Below, one piece after another: positions 1 to 10,985 of a stretch of 64,000 nucleotides of DNA (positions within the stretch are counted from its first letter, which is position 1; each line of letters opens with the position of its first letter). The notes under the pieces were generated by a model, which searched no databases, was not told where the DNA came from, and worked only from the letters and a program-made list of their open reading frames with translations. The stretch is from Enchytraeus crypticus (Eukaryota; Annelida; Clitellata; Enchytraeida; Enchytraeidae). The stretch is from positions 223,501 through 287,500 of the forward strand of contig CAJHZI010000811.1 of assembly GCA_905160935.1 (NCBI GenBank), written 5' to 3'. Position numbers and translations under genes: made by a program.

Positions 1-240
1 ATATTAATGACCAGTTGACTATCCACGAATTTCCTAGTGACTACACGAAAAGCCGTTGTATCCCTTTTAGCAACGATGGACGAGAGAAGAAACTACGGGA
101 AGACCAGTATTAAAAGATGGAGAAGCGGGATTACCAATGATCAGTAGATTATCCACGGATTTCACCGCACTAAACGAAAGGTCCATTACACCACTTCAGC
201 CAGGATGGACGAGAGAAGAAACTACGGAAAAAACTACTAT
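1..240. repeat. Dispersed repeat R4, two diverged tandem units
   Basis: Two related blocks of about 100 bases (near 8-106 and 137-236) each carry a 'gaccagttgactatccacg'-like start and a 'gagagaagaaactacgg' end. A third copy lies at about 56127-56240. In that copy the sequence runs straight on into what here starts near 1046, so the LINE at 241-1045 interrupts this repeat. No protein or RNA function recognised. Confidence 0.7.
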
Positions 241-1045
241 CAATATTAGAATGATACGGAAGAATTCCTTGGTCGTCTGCGATTTGCAGATGACCAAGAA
301 ATGGTAGCGTGTAGCGAGATTGGACTGCAGAAGATAATGGATAGGCTGAATGACACGGCATTGAGATATGGCATGAAGATTAATATAAAAAAGACGAAAG
401 TTATCAGAGTGTCCAATAATAAAGGTAAAGTTAATATCACAATAAATGGTACGAAATTGGTAGAGGTAAGGAGTTTCAAATATTTGGGTCATACTATAAC
501 CGATGACGGGAAATGTGAGACTGAAATATTCAGTAGGATTGCACAAGCAAAAGCGGCCTTTGGTAATAGAAAAGAACTATTAACAAAAAGTCTAAAGAAA
601 GATACAAAGATAAAGATAGTGAAAACTTTAGTTTGGACCACGCTATTGTCTGGTTGTGAAACATGGACCTTAAGGAAGGAAGATATTAGGAAACTGGAGG
701 CATTGGAAATGTGGATTCGGAGAAGAATGGAGAGGATTAGTTGGACTCAAATGGTTACAAATGAGGAAGTTCTAGAGAGAGATTGCACAGATAGACAGTT
801 GACAAATGCATTAAGAAATAGGAAGAGTTGGATAGGACACATTTTAAGGGGGAAGGTCTATTAAAAGAGGTCATGCATAGAAGGAAAAAGAGGCAGAGGC
901 AGGCCGAGATTAGGTATGTTAGATGATTTAAAGACCCACTCGTATGTGGAAATGAAGAGGAAGGCGGAAGACAGAGAAGAGTTGAGGCGTTATTTACCAT
1001 GGACCTGCCAGTAGGCAGTGCACTAAGAGAGAGAGGGAAGAATAA
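241..1045 (+). mobile_element. RTE-like LINE, 3' part of reverse transcriptase ORF (5'-truncated)
   Basis: An open frame runs from about 262 to 864. It starts at reverse-transcriptase motif C (FADD at 283-294), passes through the 'FKYLGHTITDDGK' block and ends in the C-terminal 'W-x-R-R-M-x-R-I-S-W-T ... NEEVLER' region typical of RTE-type (CFDP2-like) non-LTR retrotransposons. The frame stops at 862-864, but decayed coding-like sequence continues to the family 3' end 'accatggacctgccagtagg' near 1000. The endonuclease and motifs A and B are missing, so the copy is 5'-truncated and dead. It sits inside repeat R4. At least nine other pieces of the family lie in this window. Confidence 0.85.
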
Positions 1046-1545
1046 ATCTAAAAAGATTTAGGGAAGTTTTAATGGGGTAAAGAAGAATAAAATTCGTCGC
1101 AGTTAAAACAACCAATCATATAATTATCTACTACTACCAGTTTGAAATCTAAGAAGCATGGCAGAAACTCAACCGTCATCGCCTAAATGAGTAGAAGAAG
1201 AGGAGTATGCTTCTACTCCCGACTCGGTCCAGCGTGGACACTGTGCACCGGATTCTCAAAAACCCAATAACTAAGTAGGCAAGGGGGGTTGGACCTAGGG
1301 GCTACTCAGTCGGAAATTAACAAGAAAGGCCTATCGAGCCGAGTGATACCGGGAAAGAAGTATCATCCTAAAGCGCAGTAACTCGGTTCCTCCTGACAAG
1401 CGGTACCCTTAGTAAAATATTTGATGAAAAAGCTGCCGTCTCGAAGCACTGCCAGCCGGCGAGCGAGTCAAGAAGTAAACATCCGCTCGAGAACGAGCAG
1501 GCAGCAAGGCTGTTCACGACAACAGAGTTACTGTGGATAATTTTG
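1046..1545. repeat. Dispersed repeat R4, continuation
   Basis: Matches 56280-56660 over several blocks: 'cgtcgcagttaaaacaacca', 'aattatctactactaccagt', 'ctcggttcctcctgacaa' and the 'aagctgcc' segment. It is the far side of the repeat broken by the LINE at 241-1045. No reading frame of note. Confidence 0.7.
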
Positions 1546-2086
1546 ATGTGATAATTTGTGTCGACTGTTATTTTTGTTTTGAAATATTTTAAAATTTAAA
1601 ATTCATGTATGATTCTAAATTTTCGAATGACTTCAAAATTGTGCTTGTATATTAATTAAGTGAGATGGTGTATTGTTACAATGTTCGCATTGGAAGCTAA
1701 TGCTCATTTAAAGCTCAAGTCGATCAACAAGTCAAGAATATCGATGCCCTTAATATTTTTGCTTACACAGTTGAAATTGTTGATAGCGCTCCCTCTTGGA
1801 GAGCTTTGATCAATTAATAGCTGTCCCTCGCTGTAATTATAAATATGTCGCTATGATGTTAATATGATTTTTAATTAAAACTGATAAAATGTCTTTCATT
1901 ATATTTGCTTTTAAGTATGAACATTTGATTGTACAGGATAGACAATTCCTATACATACTAATTGCATAAAACACTCGGTTATGTAAGTCTTATAATTAAT
2001 AATTTTCGATACTTTTCATTTTCAATAATGCAGTGGCTAAATTTGACAATTTATTTCTGCTACTATATACTATCTATGTATAGCAT
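1546..2086. other. AT-rich sequence, nothing recognised
   Basis: No family, repeat or convincing coding signal seen. Short frames in this stretch have no recognisable motif. Confidence 0.5.
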
Positions 2087-2180
2087 ATGGGCTATTCCCC
2101 GTGTTGTGTCCCGCTTGCTGGAGAAGAATAGACCAACAAATGACTGCACGTGTCGTAAAAGGCGACTAAAGCACTACTAT
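2087..2180 (+). repeat. Dispersed repeat R3, short copy
   Basis: Shares 'ccccgtgttgtg', 'agaatagaccaac' and 'aaaggcgactaa' blocks with copies at 24230, 32640-33030 (minus), 45880-46010 (minus) and 61255. The class of the repeat is unknown. Confidence 0.55.
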
Positions 2181-2384
2181 CCAACCCAACGTCAGAAAGA
2201 GCATTCAGTTGATGAAAGTCTAGGCTCTAGAAATTGCTACGAAATTTTCTAAAAGTAAAAAGCCAAGCAGGGATTCAATGGAAGATGATGACATATTAGG
2301 CTAAGTTGTGCTTTAAAGAAAATAATTGAACAAGCCCTCAACAAGATAATCTTTGTTAGAATTAGAGATGGGAATTTTATGATT

Positions 2385-2480
2385 TTTCAGAGTTCGGGTT
2401 CGGTTCGGTTCGTTGAAAATGAAAGTTCGGTTCGGGTTCGGTTAGAACAAGGGTTCGGCTTCGGCTTGCTTTCCAACTCG
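2385..2480. repeat. GGTTC-type pentanucleotide microsatellite
   Basis: Imperfect array of ggttc/gggttc units with an interruption near 2416-2430. The short minus-strand frame across it (E-P-N-like repeats) is a by-product of the array. Confidence 0.8.
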
Positions 2481-2759
2481 CTAGAGTTCGATTCGAGTTG
2501 TAAATGGCTTGGTTTGGATAATGTTGCAATTGTTTAACATTACTTATAAGAATCATGGTTATGATAAACATGTTTAAAATGGTTTATGGTAAATGTGCTC
2601 AAAGAAATACATGAAGTCATAGTAACTGACACATTTTTCACCTGAGTAAAAATATGCCAATGAAAAAATGAGGGAAATGAGGGAAGTGGTATTTATTCCT
2701 GTACATTTCTTAAATACTGTAAGTTGACAAACAAATGTTCATAAAATAGATATTTAGCT

Positions 2760-3395
2760 TTTTTACACACTTTTCTCGGTCTTCCACGTTCCTCTTCATG
2801 TCCACATATGAGTGGATCTTAAAGTCATCTAACATTTATAATCTTAGTCTGCCTCTGCCTCTTTTTCCTTCCATTCTGCCTTCTATGACCTTTTTTAATA
2901 GACTTTCCCCTCTTAGCATGAATCATATCTAACTCTTCTTCCTATGTCTTAATACATTTATCAACTGTCTATCTTTACCAACTCTCTCCAGAACTTCCTC
3001 ACTTGTAACCTTTTGAGTCCAGCTAATCCTTTCCATTCTTCTCCATATCCATATTTCCAATGCCTCTAGTTTTATACCAAGGTTTTCGTTGTCTTTATCT
3101 TAGTGTCCTTTTTTAGGATTTTTGTTAAAAGTTCCCCATTATAGAAAGTTTCTTTTGCTTGTACAATTCTACTATATATTTCAGTCTCGCATTTCCCATC
3201 ATGTGTTATAACATGACTTAAATATTTGAAGCTCCTTACCTGTTCCAATTTGTTTACATTTATTATAATTTTGACTTAACCTCTATTCTGTGATATTCTC
3301 ACTACTTTAGTCTCTTGATGTTAATCTTTATTCCATATTTCAATGCCATATCATTCAGATTATCCATTATCTTCTGTAGACAAGCAAGAATGCTA
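2760..3395 (-). mobile_element. RTE-like LINE 3' fragment, heavily decayed
   Basis: Read on the minus strand it repeats the 3' half of the element at 241-1045: 'ASNI*VML'-like remains of the FKYLGHT block, the lysine-rich 'KS*KRTLR' region, 'RMERIS'-like remains and the 3' glycine/arginine-rich end. Several stops and frameshifts are present, so this is not expressed protein. Confidence 0.75.
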
Positions 3396-3674
3396 CATCT
3401 GTTGCAGTTTCATTAATTAATAACAATTAATGTGAACACAGTAAAATCAGTAAAATGGAAAATCGACAAAATGAAACTTTTCTTATGAAGAAAAAGACTT
3501 CAAGCAAGGACGTACTGCAGAAAATGAAACAACATGGTAAGGTAACTTCAAGAGCGAATCAAAAGTTTAGAAATAAAAATAAAAAAGTTTGGCAGTCAGC
3601 TTCTGTACAAATCTTCGGAAATCAGTAAGGATAGACGAATATATGTTCTGTACCACTGCATCATCAAAGATGAC

Positions 3675-4251
3675 ATGACGTCATCACACGTTAAGGAATT
3701 GAAAATGAAATATATGAAATATATTCAGCAGAAAACAAGGCTGAAATCTAAAGAAATAGATCAGCAGAAGGGAAATATCAATGACATAAGGTCACAGGAT
3801 GATACTAATATACATTCATTGGTTGAACTATGCAGTATTTTACTTCTGGTGTATACATGTATAGTGAGAGAACTAAGACAGAAGAAAATTAAGAAAGAAT
3901 TTTTGTCAGATTCGAATCTATCAGAGGGTGACAAACTCAAGCGAAATCTGACATGGCGACGAAGGAGAAAACTCAACGGAATATCAGTGGTTCACTACGA
4001 TATCTACAATCCGATATCACGTAGACAGTCTTACGTCGTCATACTATGGCGTATCAAGGAATATGATCCAGATGACATTTCTAAAATCAATGAGAACAGA
4101 TTCAACAAATAAATCAGAAGAAGGAGGAAATCAGTTGAACGACTTTCTCTGTGAAGATAAACTCAGCGATGGTAGTCAGAGATCCGCGTTAATCTCTGAA
4201 TCAGAATATAAAGTGTTAACAGACAGAATGGAGTTCAGAGACTGTGGTTAA
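3675..4251 (+). other. Two overlapping short open frames, function unknown
   Basis: A lysine/arginine-rich 145-residue frame (3675-4112) has one hydrophobic stretch (L-V-E-L-C-S-I-L-L-L-V-Y-T) near residues 50-65. A 62-residue frame (4063-4251) overlaps it. The sequence between about 3430 and 4783 lies just upstream of a polypurine tract and LTR-like sequence, so these may be remains of the 3' internal part of an LTR retrotransposon. I see no integrase, protease or RT motif. A chance frame in AT-rich DNA is equally possible. Confidence 0.25.
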
Positions 4252-4774
4252 ATAGATACTAATCAATAATAATAACAACAATTAGAGTGCTACTGTCATC
4301 AATGACAACATCGAGCACTATTGAGACAAAATCAAGCCGGCGAGCAAAAAGATGGTCTAAAACGGTGCAAATTCCAAAATCCAGATAATCAGTCCAAAGT
4401 ATACAGTAATCAACTGTATACAGTACTGATGAACTGTTAGTGAGAAAGTTTAGTAATGAACTGCTTTATTTTTATCACATGATGAATGAAACTGTTGAAT
4501 TTAAACAGTGGTATTATTAATGATTATCAAACTTGTGAATATGAAAGAGACATTGATTTATGTTAATATGTTAATAGAAATAATTAACGTATATGGTAAA
4601 GGAGACATTATAGAATTATGAACATTTATATAACTATGAAATGAAAACGACATTTTAACATTTTATTTAATGTTGACATTTAATACTTCTTCATATGTGT
4701 CCTATATGTTGTCGATCCTGAATGGCGAATTATTATTTCATTTTTTAACACTTGATTTCACCATTCATGATCTA

Positions 4775-4783
4775 GGTGGGAGG
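4775..4783 (+). promoter_or_regulatory. Polypurine tract before LTR
   Basis: The purine-rich 'ggtgggagg' directly precedes an LTR-like TGTCAGG start at 4784, the position where plus-strand priming occurs in Ty3/gypsy elements. Inferred from context only. Confidence 0.5.
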
Positions 4784-5637
4784 TGTCAGGATCACATATT
4801 TGTTGTATTAAAGAGTGTATATATGTTTTGTAACTGAGGATGTAAAGTGTTATTTTCTCTCGTGATATATTATATGTAAAGCAAATATGATACGAGTAAG
4901 CTGTTCAGATGTCCATCGTGGGCGGGGCTTAATTAGTTTCAGAGCCTCTGATTGGTGGGGCCAGCCTAGTCAGAGGAGAATTGGAGAGGTGAAGGTTTGT
5001 TTACAAGGACACGTGAAAAGGTTTAGAGGAGATAACACGTGTTTGGAAAGATATTAGGAAAGATACAGATCTTTCTCGTCCAGACGTTATAGACGATAGT
5101 TGCTTGTCTGTGAGCAGATAAGACCGTTGTGGAGACCTTAAGTGTGATAAAAGGAAAACGTAAGAGAACAGAGATAGCTTTGTTAAAGGTGTTAACGTCG
5201 AATACAAAGGTTCTTACGGTAGAATATCTAAAGTAGTTTTTTGGTCGTTATTTAAATTTAAACGTTGAATTTCTAAGATATGAATTTGTGCGTATAATCG
5301 TAGGCCTATAGGCCTATGTTAAGTTTACGATCGGAATATTGTATTTTGGATTATATCTCGAGTTACTGTATTTTGCGCGTTAGAACTATCGGATATTTTC
5401 GTTTCATTGTACACTGTCTGTAAGTACTATTTAATTCGTGTTTTATTTATTAATTTTCTTTCATTTTTAAACACGTTTTCGTGATTAAAACCTTTAGAAT
5501 AAATTCAGAGAGCTATTCGAGGCCGGGGCCAATGTTATTAAGATTATAATAATTTAAGGAACATTAGAGGCCTTGAGAGTCAGTAGAATATACGACCGCG
5601 GATCAGTATAGGTGGCATTCAAATCATGTTTCAGGCA
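4784..5637 (+). mobile_element. Probable 3' LTR of a Ty3/gypsy-type element
   Basis: Begins TGTCAGG right after a polypurine tract and can be ended at GGCA (5634-5637), giving 854 bases with TG...CA-like ends. No long frame inside. A GC-box-like 'gggcggggc' (near 4921) and a reverse CCAAT ('gattgg') sit in the first quarter. An 'aataaa' signal lies near 5500. The terminal segment resembles 47914-47951, which suggests a related LTR-like sequence there. No matching 5' LTR or target-site duplication was found, so the element is partial. Confidence 0.5.
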
Positions 5638-6243
5638 TAATAATTAATAATAATAATGAACGAATTGTTAGTTTAGAAACATTAATTAATGAATCTTACA
5701 CATATACAACAATGCAACGAGAACCAGAAAAGCAAATATGCAGTGCATAAAGAAAGCTCTAAGAAAATTACTTATAGAATTAGACATATAGGCCTAAACC
5801 TACGATAAGCACAAAACATAAAAACAATTTAACTATCATATTAGTTTTTCGAGCAAGCAGATTCTAAACATTAACTATAATTAGAAAGGAGAGTATCAAA
5901 CTAGGTAATCCGGTTTCCAGCAGCACGATTGTTAAGCTGCTATAACTTTTATATCCAAAATAGCTTAATACATTTATTATCGCAAGACTGAAACTTCTCT
6001 ATTGAAACTGTTGTAAATTACGACCACAGTGCTATATCATAAAAGCACATACAATAGGCTTTGAACAGGACCTTCTTAACGTTAAGAAAGCAACAAGGAA
6101 ATCTACACTTTAATACATGCGTACGCATAAACATACCGCGTATTTCACGCTGTATATCGATATTATCACGATCATCATTGGTTATAACCTAAATATTTAA
6201 AAGGAGTTACAAAATTAATAAAAGAATTGTCCAACATAACTCT
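5638..6243. other. AT-rich sequence, nothing recognised
   Basis: Starts with a short TAA-rich stretch. No repeat family, conserved frame or RNA gene seen. Confidence 0.5.
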
Positions 6244-6800
6244 TTGAAATTCCTCTGCTACCCTCCAATTTCGATGCTTAGGAGCAAATATCATGCGACA
6301 GTTCTATCAATGTTAAAAGACATGTTAATATCTTTAGTGCTAAGATATGTAAATATCTTTAGCGTTATTTTTAGGTCTATATCCAATCTACCATTCATTT
6401 CTAAACTCACCGAAAGATTAGTCCTTCGAATAATCTCTACTAATCTTAACTCTAATGACCTCTTCAATAAATACCAATCTGCATATACCCAAAATTGCTC
6501 TACTGAAACTGTTCTTCTTTCTGTCTGTAACACTATTACTAACGCCATGTGCACTCAACGTGTCACTAGGCTTTGTACTCTCGATCTGTCTGCTGCTTTC
6601 GACATCATCGATCACCAAATCCCCCTACAGCGTCTTTCCTCATGCTTTGGTATCCAAGGCAATGCACTTGCCTGGTTTACTTTATACCTCACCGATCCTA
6701 CTCTCAGCGTCAAAGTACAAGAGTATGCCTCTCCGCCTTCCATACTAAGTACGGTGTACTCTGTTCTTGGTCCTATCCTCTTTAATCAATTAATGCCTAC
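6244..6800 (+). mobile_element. L2-like LINE, internal RT fragment
   Basis: The frame 6244-6822 becomes recognisable at about 6370: 'SISNLPFISKLTERL', 'YQSAYTQNCSTETVLL' and RT motif A 'LDLSAAFDIIDH' (catalytic Asp present). The expected G-V-P-Q-G-S motif B is broken to 'TVYSVLGPILFN', and the element stops before motif C. It belongs to a different subfamily from the L2-like copies at 12.8, 38 and 49 kb (STETVLLSVCNTIT against STETALLRIQNDLS). The 3' end runs into a 'gatcccatatatgggac' palindrome. Confidence 0.8.
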
Positions 6801-6912
6801 GATCCCATATATGGGACGTTAGTAAAACCTATGCCAAAAATAACAAATTCAATTGCTTTTGTCATAACGATTATACAGCAATGTTGTAGGATATTATTAA
6901 AGGCAATTAATC

Positions 6913-7204
6913 AATAAATAACATAAAATAACGGCATACTGGGTCAGGAAGCACAGATGCTTGTTTAAGGCCCATTTCCTCCTTCGTATGCATGATTATC
7001 AATAATCGTTGCCTTTTGATGGCGCATCAATTGCAGCCGGCGCGGATTTAATAATAACCTTCCATCACCCTGGGATTTTTTCCTTCCTAAGCTTTTACCA
7101 ACACACGGTCTTCCAAGGTGGTCACCCACAAAGTACTAACCGAGGTCGATTCAGCTTAACTTCGTTAATTGACGCGCAACTAAACCAAGTGCGCTAATCC
7201 CGCC
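6913..7204 (-). mobile_element. tRNA/5S chimeric SINE, full-length copy
   Basis: Read on the minus strand: a tRNA-like start with an A-box-like 'TTAGCGCACTTGG', then (7101-7165) a clear match to the 3' half of 5S rRNA including 'GAAGTTAAGC' (5S box A), 'GGTTAGTACTT' and 'GGGTGACCACCTTGGAA' (5S box C region). A body of about 160 bases follows, from 'TAAAAGCTTAGGAAGG' to 'CTGACCCAGTATGCC', and a (TTATG/TTATT)n tail. Both pol III promoter types are thus represented. Other copies: 12687, 15990, 20849, 53611 and 62158. Confidence 0.85.
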
Positions 7205-7257
7205 GTCTATGTAAATTCTATGTGAATTCTCCATCAGTAGGGTATAAACCCGTATAC

Positions 7258-7440
7258 TGGAGACTGGCCCAGCTACGGTTTAGCCTATTAGCCTATAGGC
7301 TAGCAGCTGCTAGGCTGTAGCCTAGCAGCTGCATATAGCCTAGCAGCTGCTAGCAGCAGCTGCTGCGGGCGGCGGCGGGCGGCTTTCGGGGCGGCGCTGC
7401 TGCGGCGCTGCTGCAGGGTGAATGACGCGTTGACGGGACG
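7258..7440. repeat. GC-rich CAGCTGCTAG / CTG low-complexity tract
   Basis: 'tagcctagcagctgc' units repeat and pass into CTG/GGC-rich sequence, a sharp GC island in AT-rich surroundings. No coding signal. Confidence 0.75.
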
Positions 7441-8079
7441 GTGCTGCTGCGGCCTGTCTAGACAAGTCTGACAAAAACCAGATGCGCGGCATCCTGAGTG
7501 GGAAAATGTTCTAGAATTTCAAAACAAACTCATTACGTAGTCGCACACGTAAAGTCAAGTCTGCAATTACACATCGTGGTGAAACCGCTGATTCTTAGTC
7601 ATATGTTTTACATATTGCGCAGCTTTTAGAAATACGCAATAGATACGTACGTTGTCTGTACGTACCACAACTGTTGTTATGATGTATGCAAATTGTAAAC
7701 ACTTCTCCGGTAAGTGCTAACTTTACATGTTTATAAACTGTAAGCACTTTTCCGGTTTGATCCAATTACATCAGCACCTTTTCGTACTTTGGTCCACTAG
7801 CAGCAGCACCTCATTATACATTGGCCCACTAACCTAAACCGTTTTATTTGCTTACGTCAGTACCTTTTTTGTTTTCATCAGCATTTTATTGTTTGCATCA
7901 ACACTTTTACGTCAGCACTTTTGTTGTTATTGGTTACATAATTTGACAGAATGTCTGCTTGTATCTCTGTCTGTATGTGTTACTCTACACATCTGTTGCT
8001 CTGATAGTTGAAAATCGTGAACACTTTTCCAGTTAAGTGTCTTAAGTGTCAACATTATGTGTTTATAAACAGTAAACAG
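7441..8079. other. Transitional sequence before minisatellite
   Basis: No gene seen. Short recurring motifs ('cacttttccggt', 'cagcacctttt', 'ttacgtcagca') suggest decayed tandem repeats merging into the 31-bp array that follows. Confidence 0.45.
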
Positions 8080-10250
8080 TTTTCCGACAAGACATCTTTA
8101 TCAACTTTAACTATACCAAGACGTGTTTCTATCAACATTAACTTTATCAAGTCATGTTTTTTATCATCTTTAACTTTAACAAGTTAAGTTTTTATCAACA
8201 TTAACTTTGCTAAGGTGTGTTTTGTATCTAATTTATTATTATGGAGGTGTTTCTCTCAACATTAACTTTATCAAGTCATGCCTTTTTTAATCAACTTTAA
8301 CTTTAACAAGTCATGTTTTTATCAACTATACTTTTAAAAAGTTAAGTTTTATCAACTCTAAATTTATCAAGTCATCTTTTTCTCAACTTTTATTTTAACA
8401 ATTTAAGTTGTTATCAATTTTAAATTTATCAAGTCATCTTTTTTTATCAACTTTAACTTTATCAAGATGTGATGTTATCAATTTCAAATTTATCAAGACA
8501 TCTTTTTTATCAACTTTAACTTTAACAAGTTAAGTTTTATCAATTTGACATATATCAAGTCGTCATTTTTATCAACTTTAACTTTAACAAGGTGTGATTT
8601 TATCAATTTCAAATTTAACAAGTCATACTTTTATCAAATTTAACTTTAACAAGTTAGGTTGTTATCAATTTTACATTTATCAAGTCATCTTCGATATCTA
8701 CTTTAACTTTATCAAGTTAAATTTTTATCAATTTTAAATTTATCAAACCTTATTTTTTTCAACTTTAACTTTATCAGTTAAGTTTTTATCAATTTGAAAT
8801 TTATCAAATCTTACTTTTATAAACTTTAAATTTATCAAGTCATGTTTTTGTCAACTTTAACTTTAACAAGTTAAGCTTGACATTTATCAAATCGTCTTTT
8901 TTATCCCTTTATTTTTAACAAGTTAAGTTGTTATCAATTTTAAATTTATCAAGTTATCTTTTTATCAACTTTAACTTTATCTAGATGTGATTTTATCAAT
9001 TTTAAATTTATCGAGGTAAATTTTATCAATTTGACATTTATCAAGTCGTCTTTTTTATCAACTTTAACTTTAACAGGTTTTTATAAATTTATTATTATGT
9101 AGATGTGTTTTTATCATTTGTAGCTTTATCAAGGCGTGTTTTTAATCAACTTTAACTTTATCAAGTCATGTTTTTATCAATTGTAACTTTATCAAGGTAT
9201 GTTTTTATCAACTTTAACTTTACCAAGTCATGTTTTTATCAACTTTAACTTTACCAAGGTATCTTTTTGCCTATTTTAAATTTAACAAGTTATGTTTTAG
9301 TAAAATTTACTATCATGAAGGCATGTTTTTATCAACTTTAAATATACCAAAGGCATCTTTTTATCAACTTTAACATTATCAACTTAAGTTTATATCAATT
9401 TTACTTTTATCCTATTATCTATTTTATCAACTTTAACTTTAACAAGTTTAGTTATATCAATTTTACATTTATCAACTTATCTTTCTTTTATCAACTTTAA
9501 CTTTAATAAGGTGTGATTTTATCAATTTTAAATTTATCAAGTTAAGTTTTATCAATTTGACATTTATCAAGTCGTCTTTTTTATCAGCTTTAACTTTAAC
9601 AGGTTTTTTATAAAATTTATTATTATGAAGATGTGTTTCTATCATTTGTAGCTTTATCAATGCGTGTTTTTATCAACTTTAACTTTATCAAGTCATGTTT
9701 TTATTAATTGTAACTTTATCAAGATATCTTTTTATCAACTTTAACTTTACCAAGTCATGTTTTTATCAACTTTAACTTACCAAGGTATCTTTTTATCAAT
9801 TTTAAATTTAACAAGATATGTTTTTATCAATTTGAAATTTATCAAATCATCTTTTTATCAACTTTAACCTTAACAAGTCAAGTTTTTTATCGATATTAAC
9901 TTTATTAAGGTGTGATGTTATCAACTTTAATTTTAGCAAGTTAAGTTTTTATTAAGTGTAGCTATACCAAGTCATCTTTCTATCAACTTCAACTTTAACA
10001 AGTCATGCTTTTTTTCAAATTTATTAGCTTGAAGGTGTGTTTCTATCAACATTAACTTTACCAAGTCATGTCTTTATCAACTTTAACTTTAGTAAGGCGT
10101 GTTTTTATCAACCGTAAATATATCAAAGTGTGATTTTATCAACTTTAATTTTACCACGTCATTTTTTTATCAACTTTAACCTTACCAAGTCATCACATTA
10201 TAAACTTTACTTTTTGCAAGTTAAGTTTTTATCACTTTTAAATTTAGCAA
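8080..10250. repeat. 31-bp AT-rich minisatellite, about 2.2 kb
   Basis: Head-to-tail units of about 31 bases of the form 'tttttatcaactttaac' + 'tttaccaagtcatg', with variants (aacaagttaag, atcaagtcatc, accaaggtatc). About 70 units. The unit length is not a multiple of three and the frames across it are short and lysine/isoleucine-rich, so it is not coding. It ends abruptly at a GC-rich array. Confidence 0.9.
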
Positions 10251-10256
10251 GTTAAA

Positions 10257-10985
10257 TTTTTCCGCACTCACCGGAGTTCTTATAAGCGTATTCTGACGTA
10301 GACTGCCGCACTAGCCGGACTTGTCGGAGTCCTGATACAGGTCTTCTGACGTAGACCGACGCACTCGCCGGACTCGCCGTACTCGCCGCACTCGCCGGAG
10401 TTCTTAAAAACGCATTGTGACGTAGACCGCCGCAATCGCCGGACTCGCCGGAGTCCTGATACAGGTCGTTTGACGTAGACCGACGCACTCGCCGGACTCG
10501 CCGCATTCGACGGAGTCCGGATGCAGGTTTTCTGACATAGACCGCCGCACTCGCCGGACTCGCCGGACTCGCCACACTCGCCGGAGTCCTGATACAGTTC
10601 TTCTGACGTAAACCGCCGCACTCGCCGGAGTCCCGATACAGGTTTTCTGACGTAGACTGCCGCACTCGCCGGACTCGCCGTACTCGCCGGAGTTCTTATA
10701 AACGCATTTTGACGTAGACTGCCGCACTCACCGGACTCGCCGGAGTCCTGATACAGGTCGTCTGACGTAGACCGACGCACTCGCCGGACTCGCCGCACTG
10801 GCCGGAGTCCTGATATAGGTCATCTGACGCAGACCGCGGCACTCGCCGGACTAGCCGGAGTCCTGATACAGGTCGTCTGACGTAGACCGACGCACTCGCC
10901 TGAGTCTCGAAACAGGTCTTCTGACGTAGGCCGCCGCACCCGCCGGACTCGCAGGAGTCCTGAAAGAGGTCTTCTGAAGTGTCTA
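10257..10985. repeat. GC-rich minisatellite, ~55-bp unit with 9-bp subrepeats
   Basis: About 12 units, each made of 'gacgtagaccgccgc', a variable number of 9-base 'actcgccgg' blocks, then 'agtcctgatacaggt' and 'cttct'. Unit length varies by 9-base steps. All three minus-strand frames stay open for 107-172 codons (10252-10798), a consequence of composition and unit structure. No promoter, conserved domain or single favoured frame supports a protein. Confidence 0.9.

Noticed and set aside
4875..5220. Host promoter or CpG island around 'gggcggggc' at 4921
   Set aside because: It lies within an LTR-like element, and no downstream exon was found.
7101..7165. A 5S rRNA gene on the minus strand
   Set aside because: Only the 3' half matches 5S rRNA, the 5' part is tRNA-like, and the copies are dispersed with a common body, so it is a SINE head.
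8080..10250. A CRISPR-like array in the 31-bp repeats
   Set aside because: Units are contiguous and varied with no unique spacers; this is a eukaryotic minisatellite.
10252..10798. Three overlapping minus-strand frames (107-172 codons) as a repeat protein
   Set aside because: All three frames are open at once, as expected from the 9-base GC-rich subrepeats. No promoter, start context or domain.
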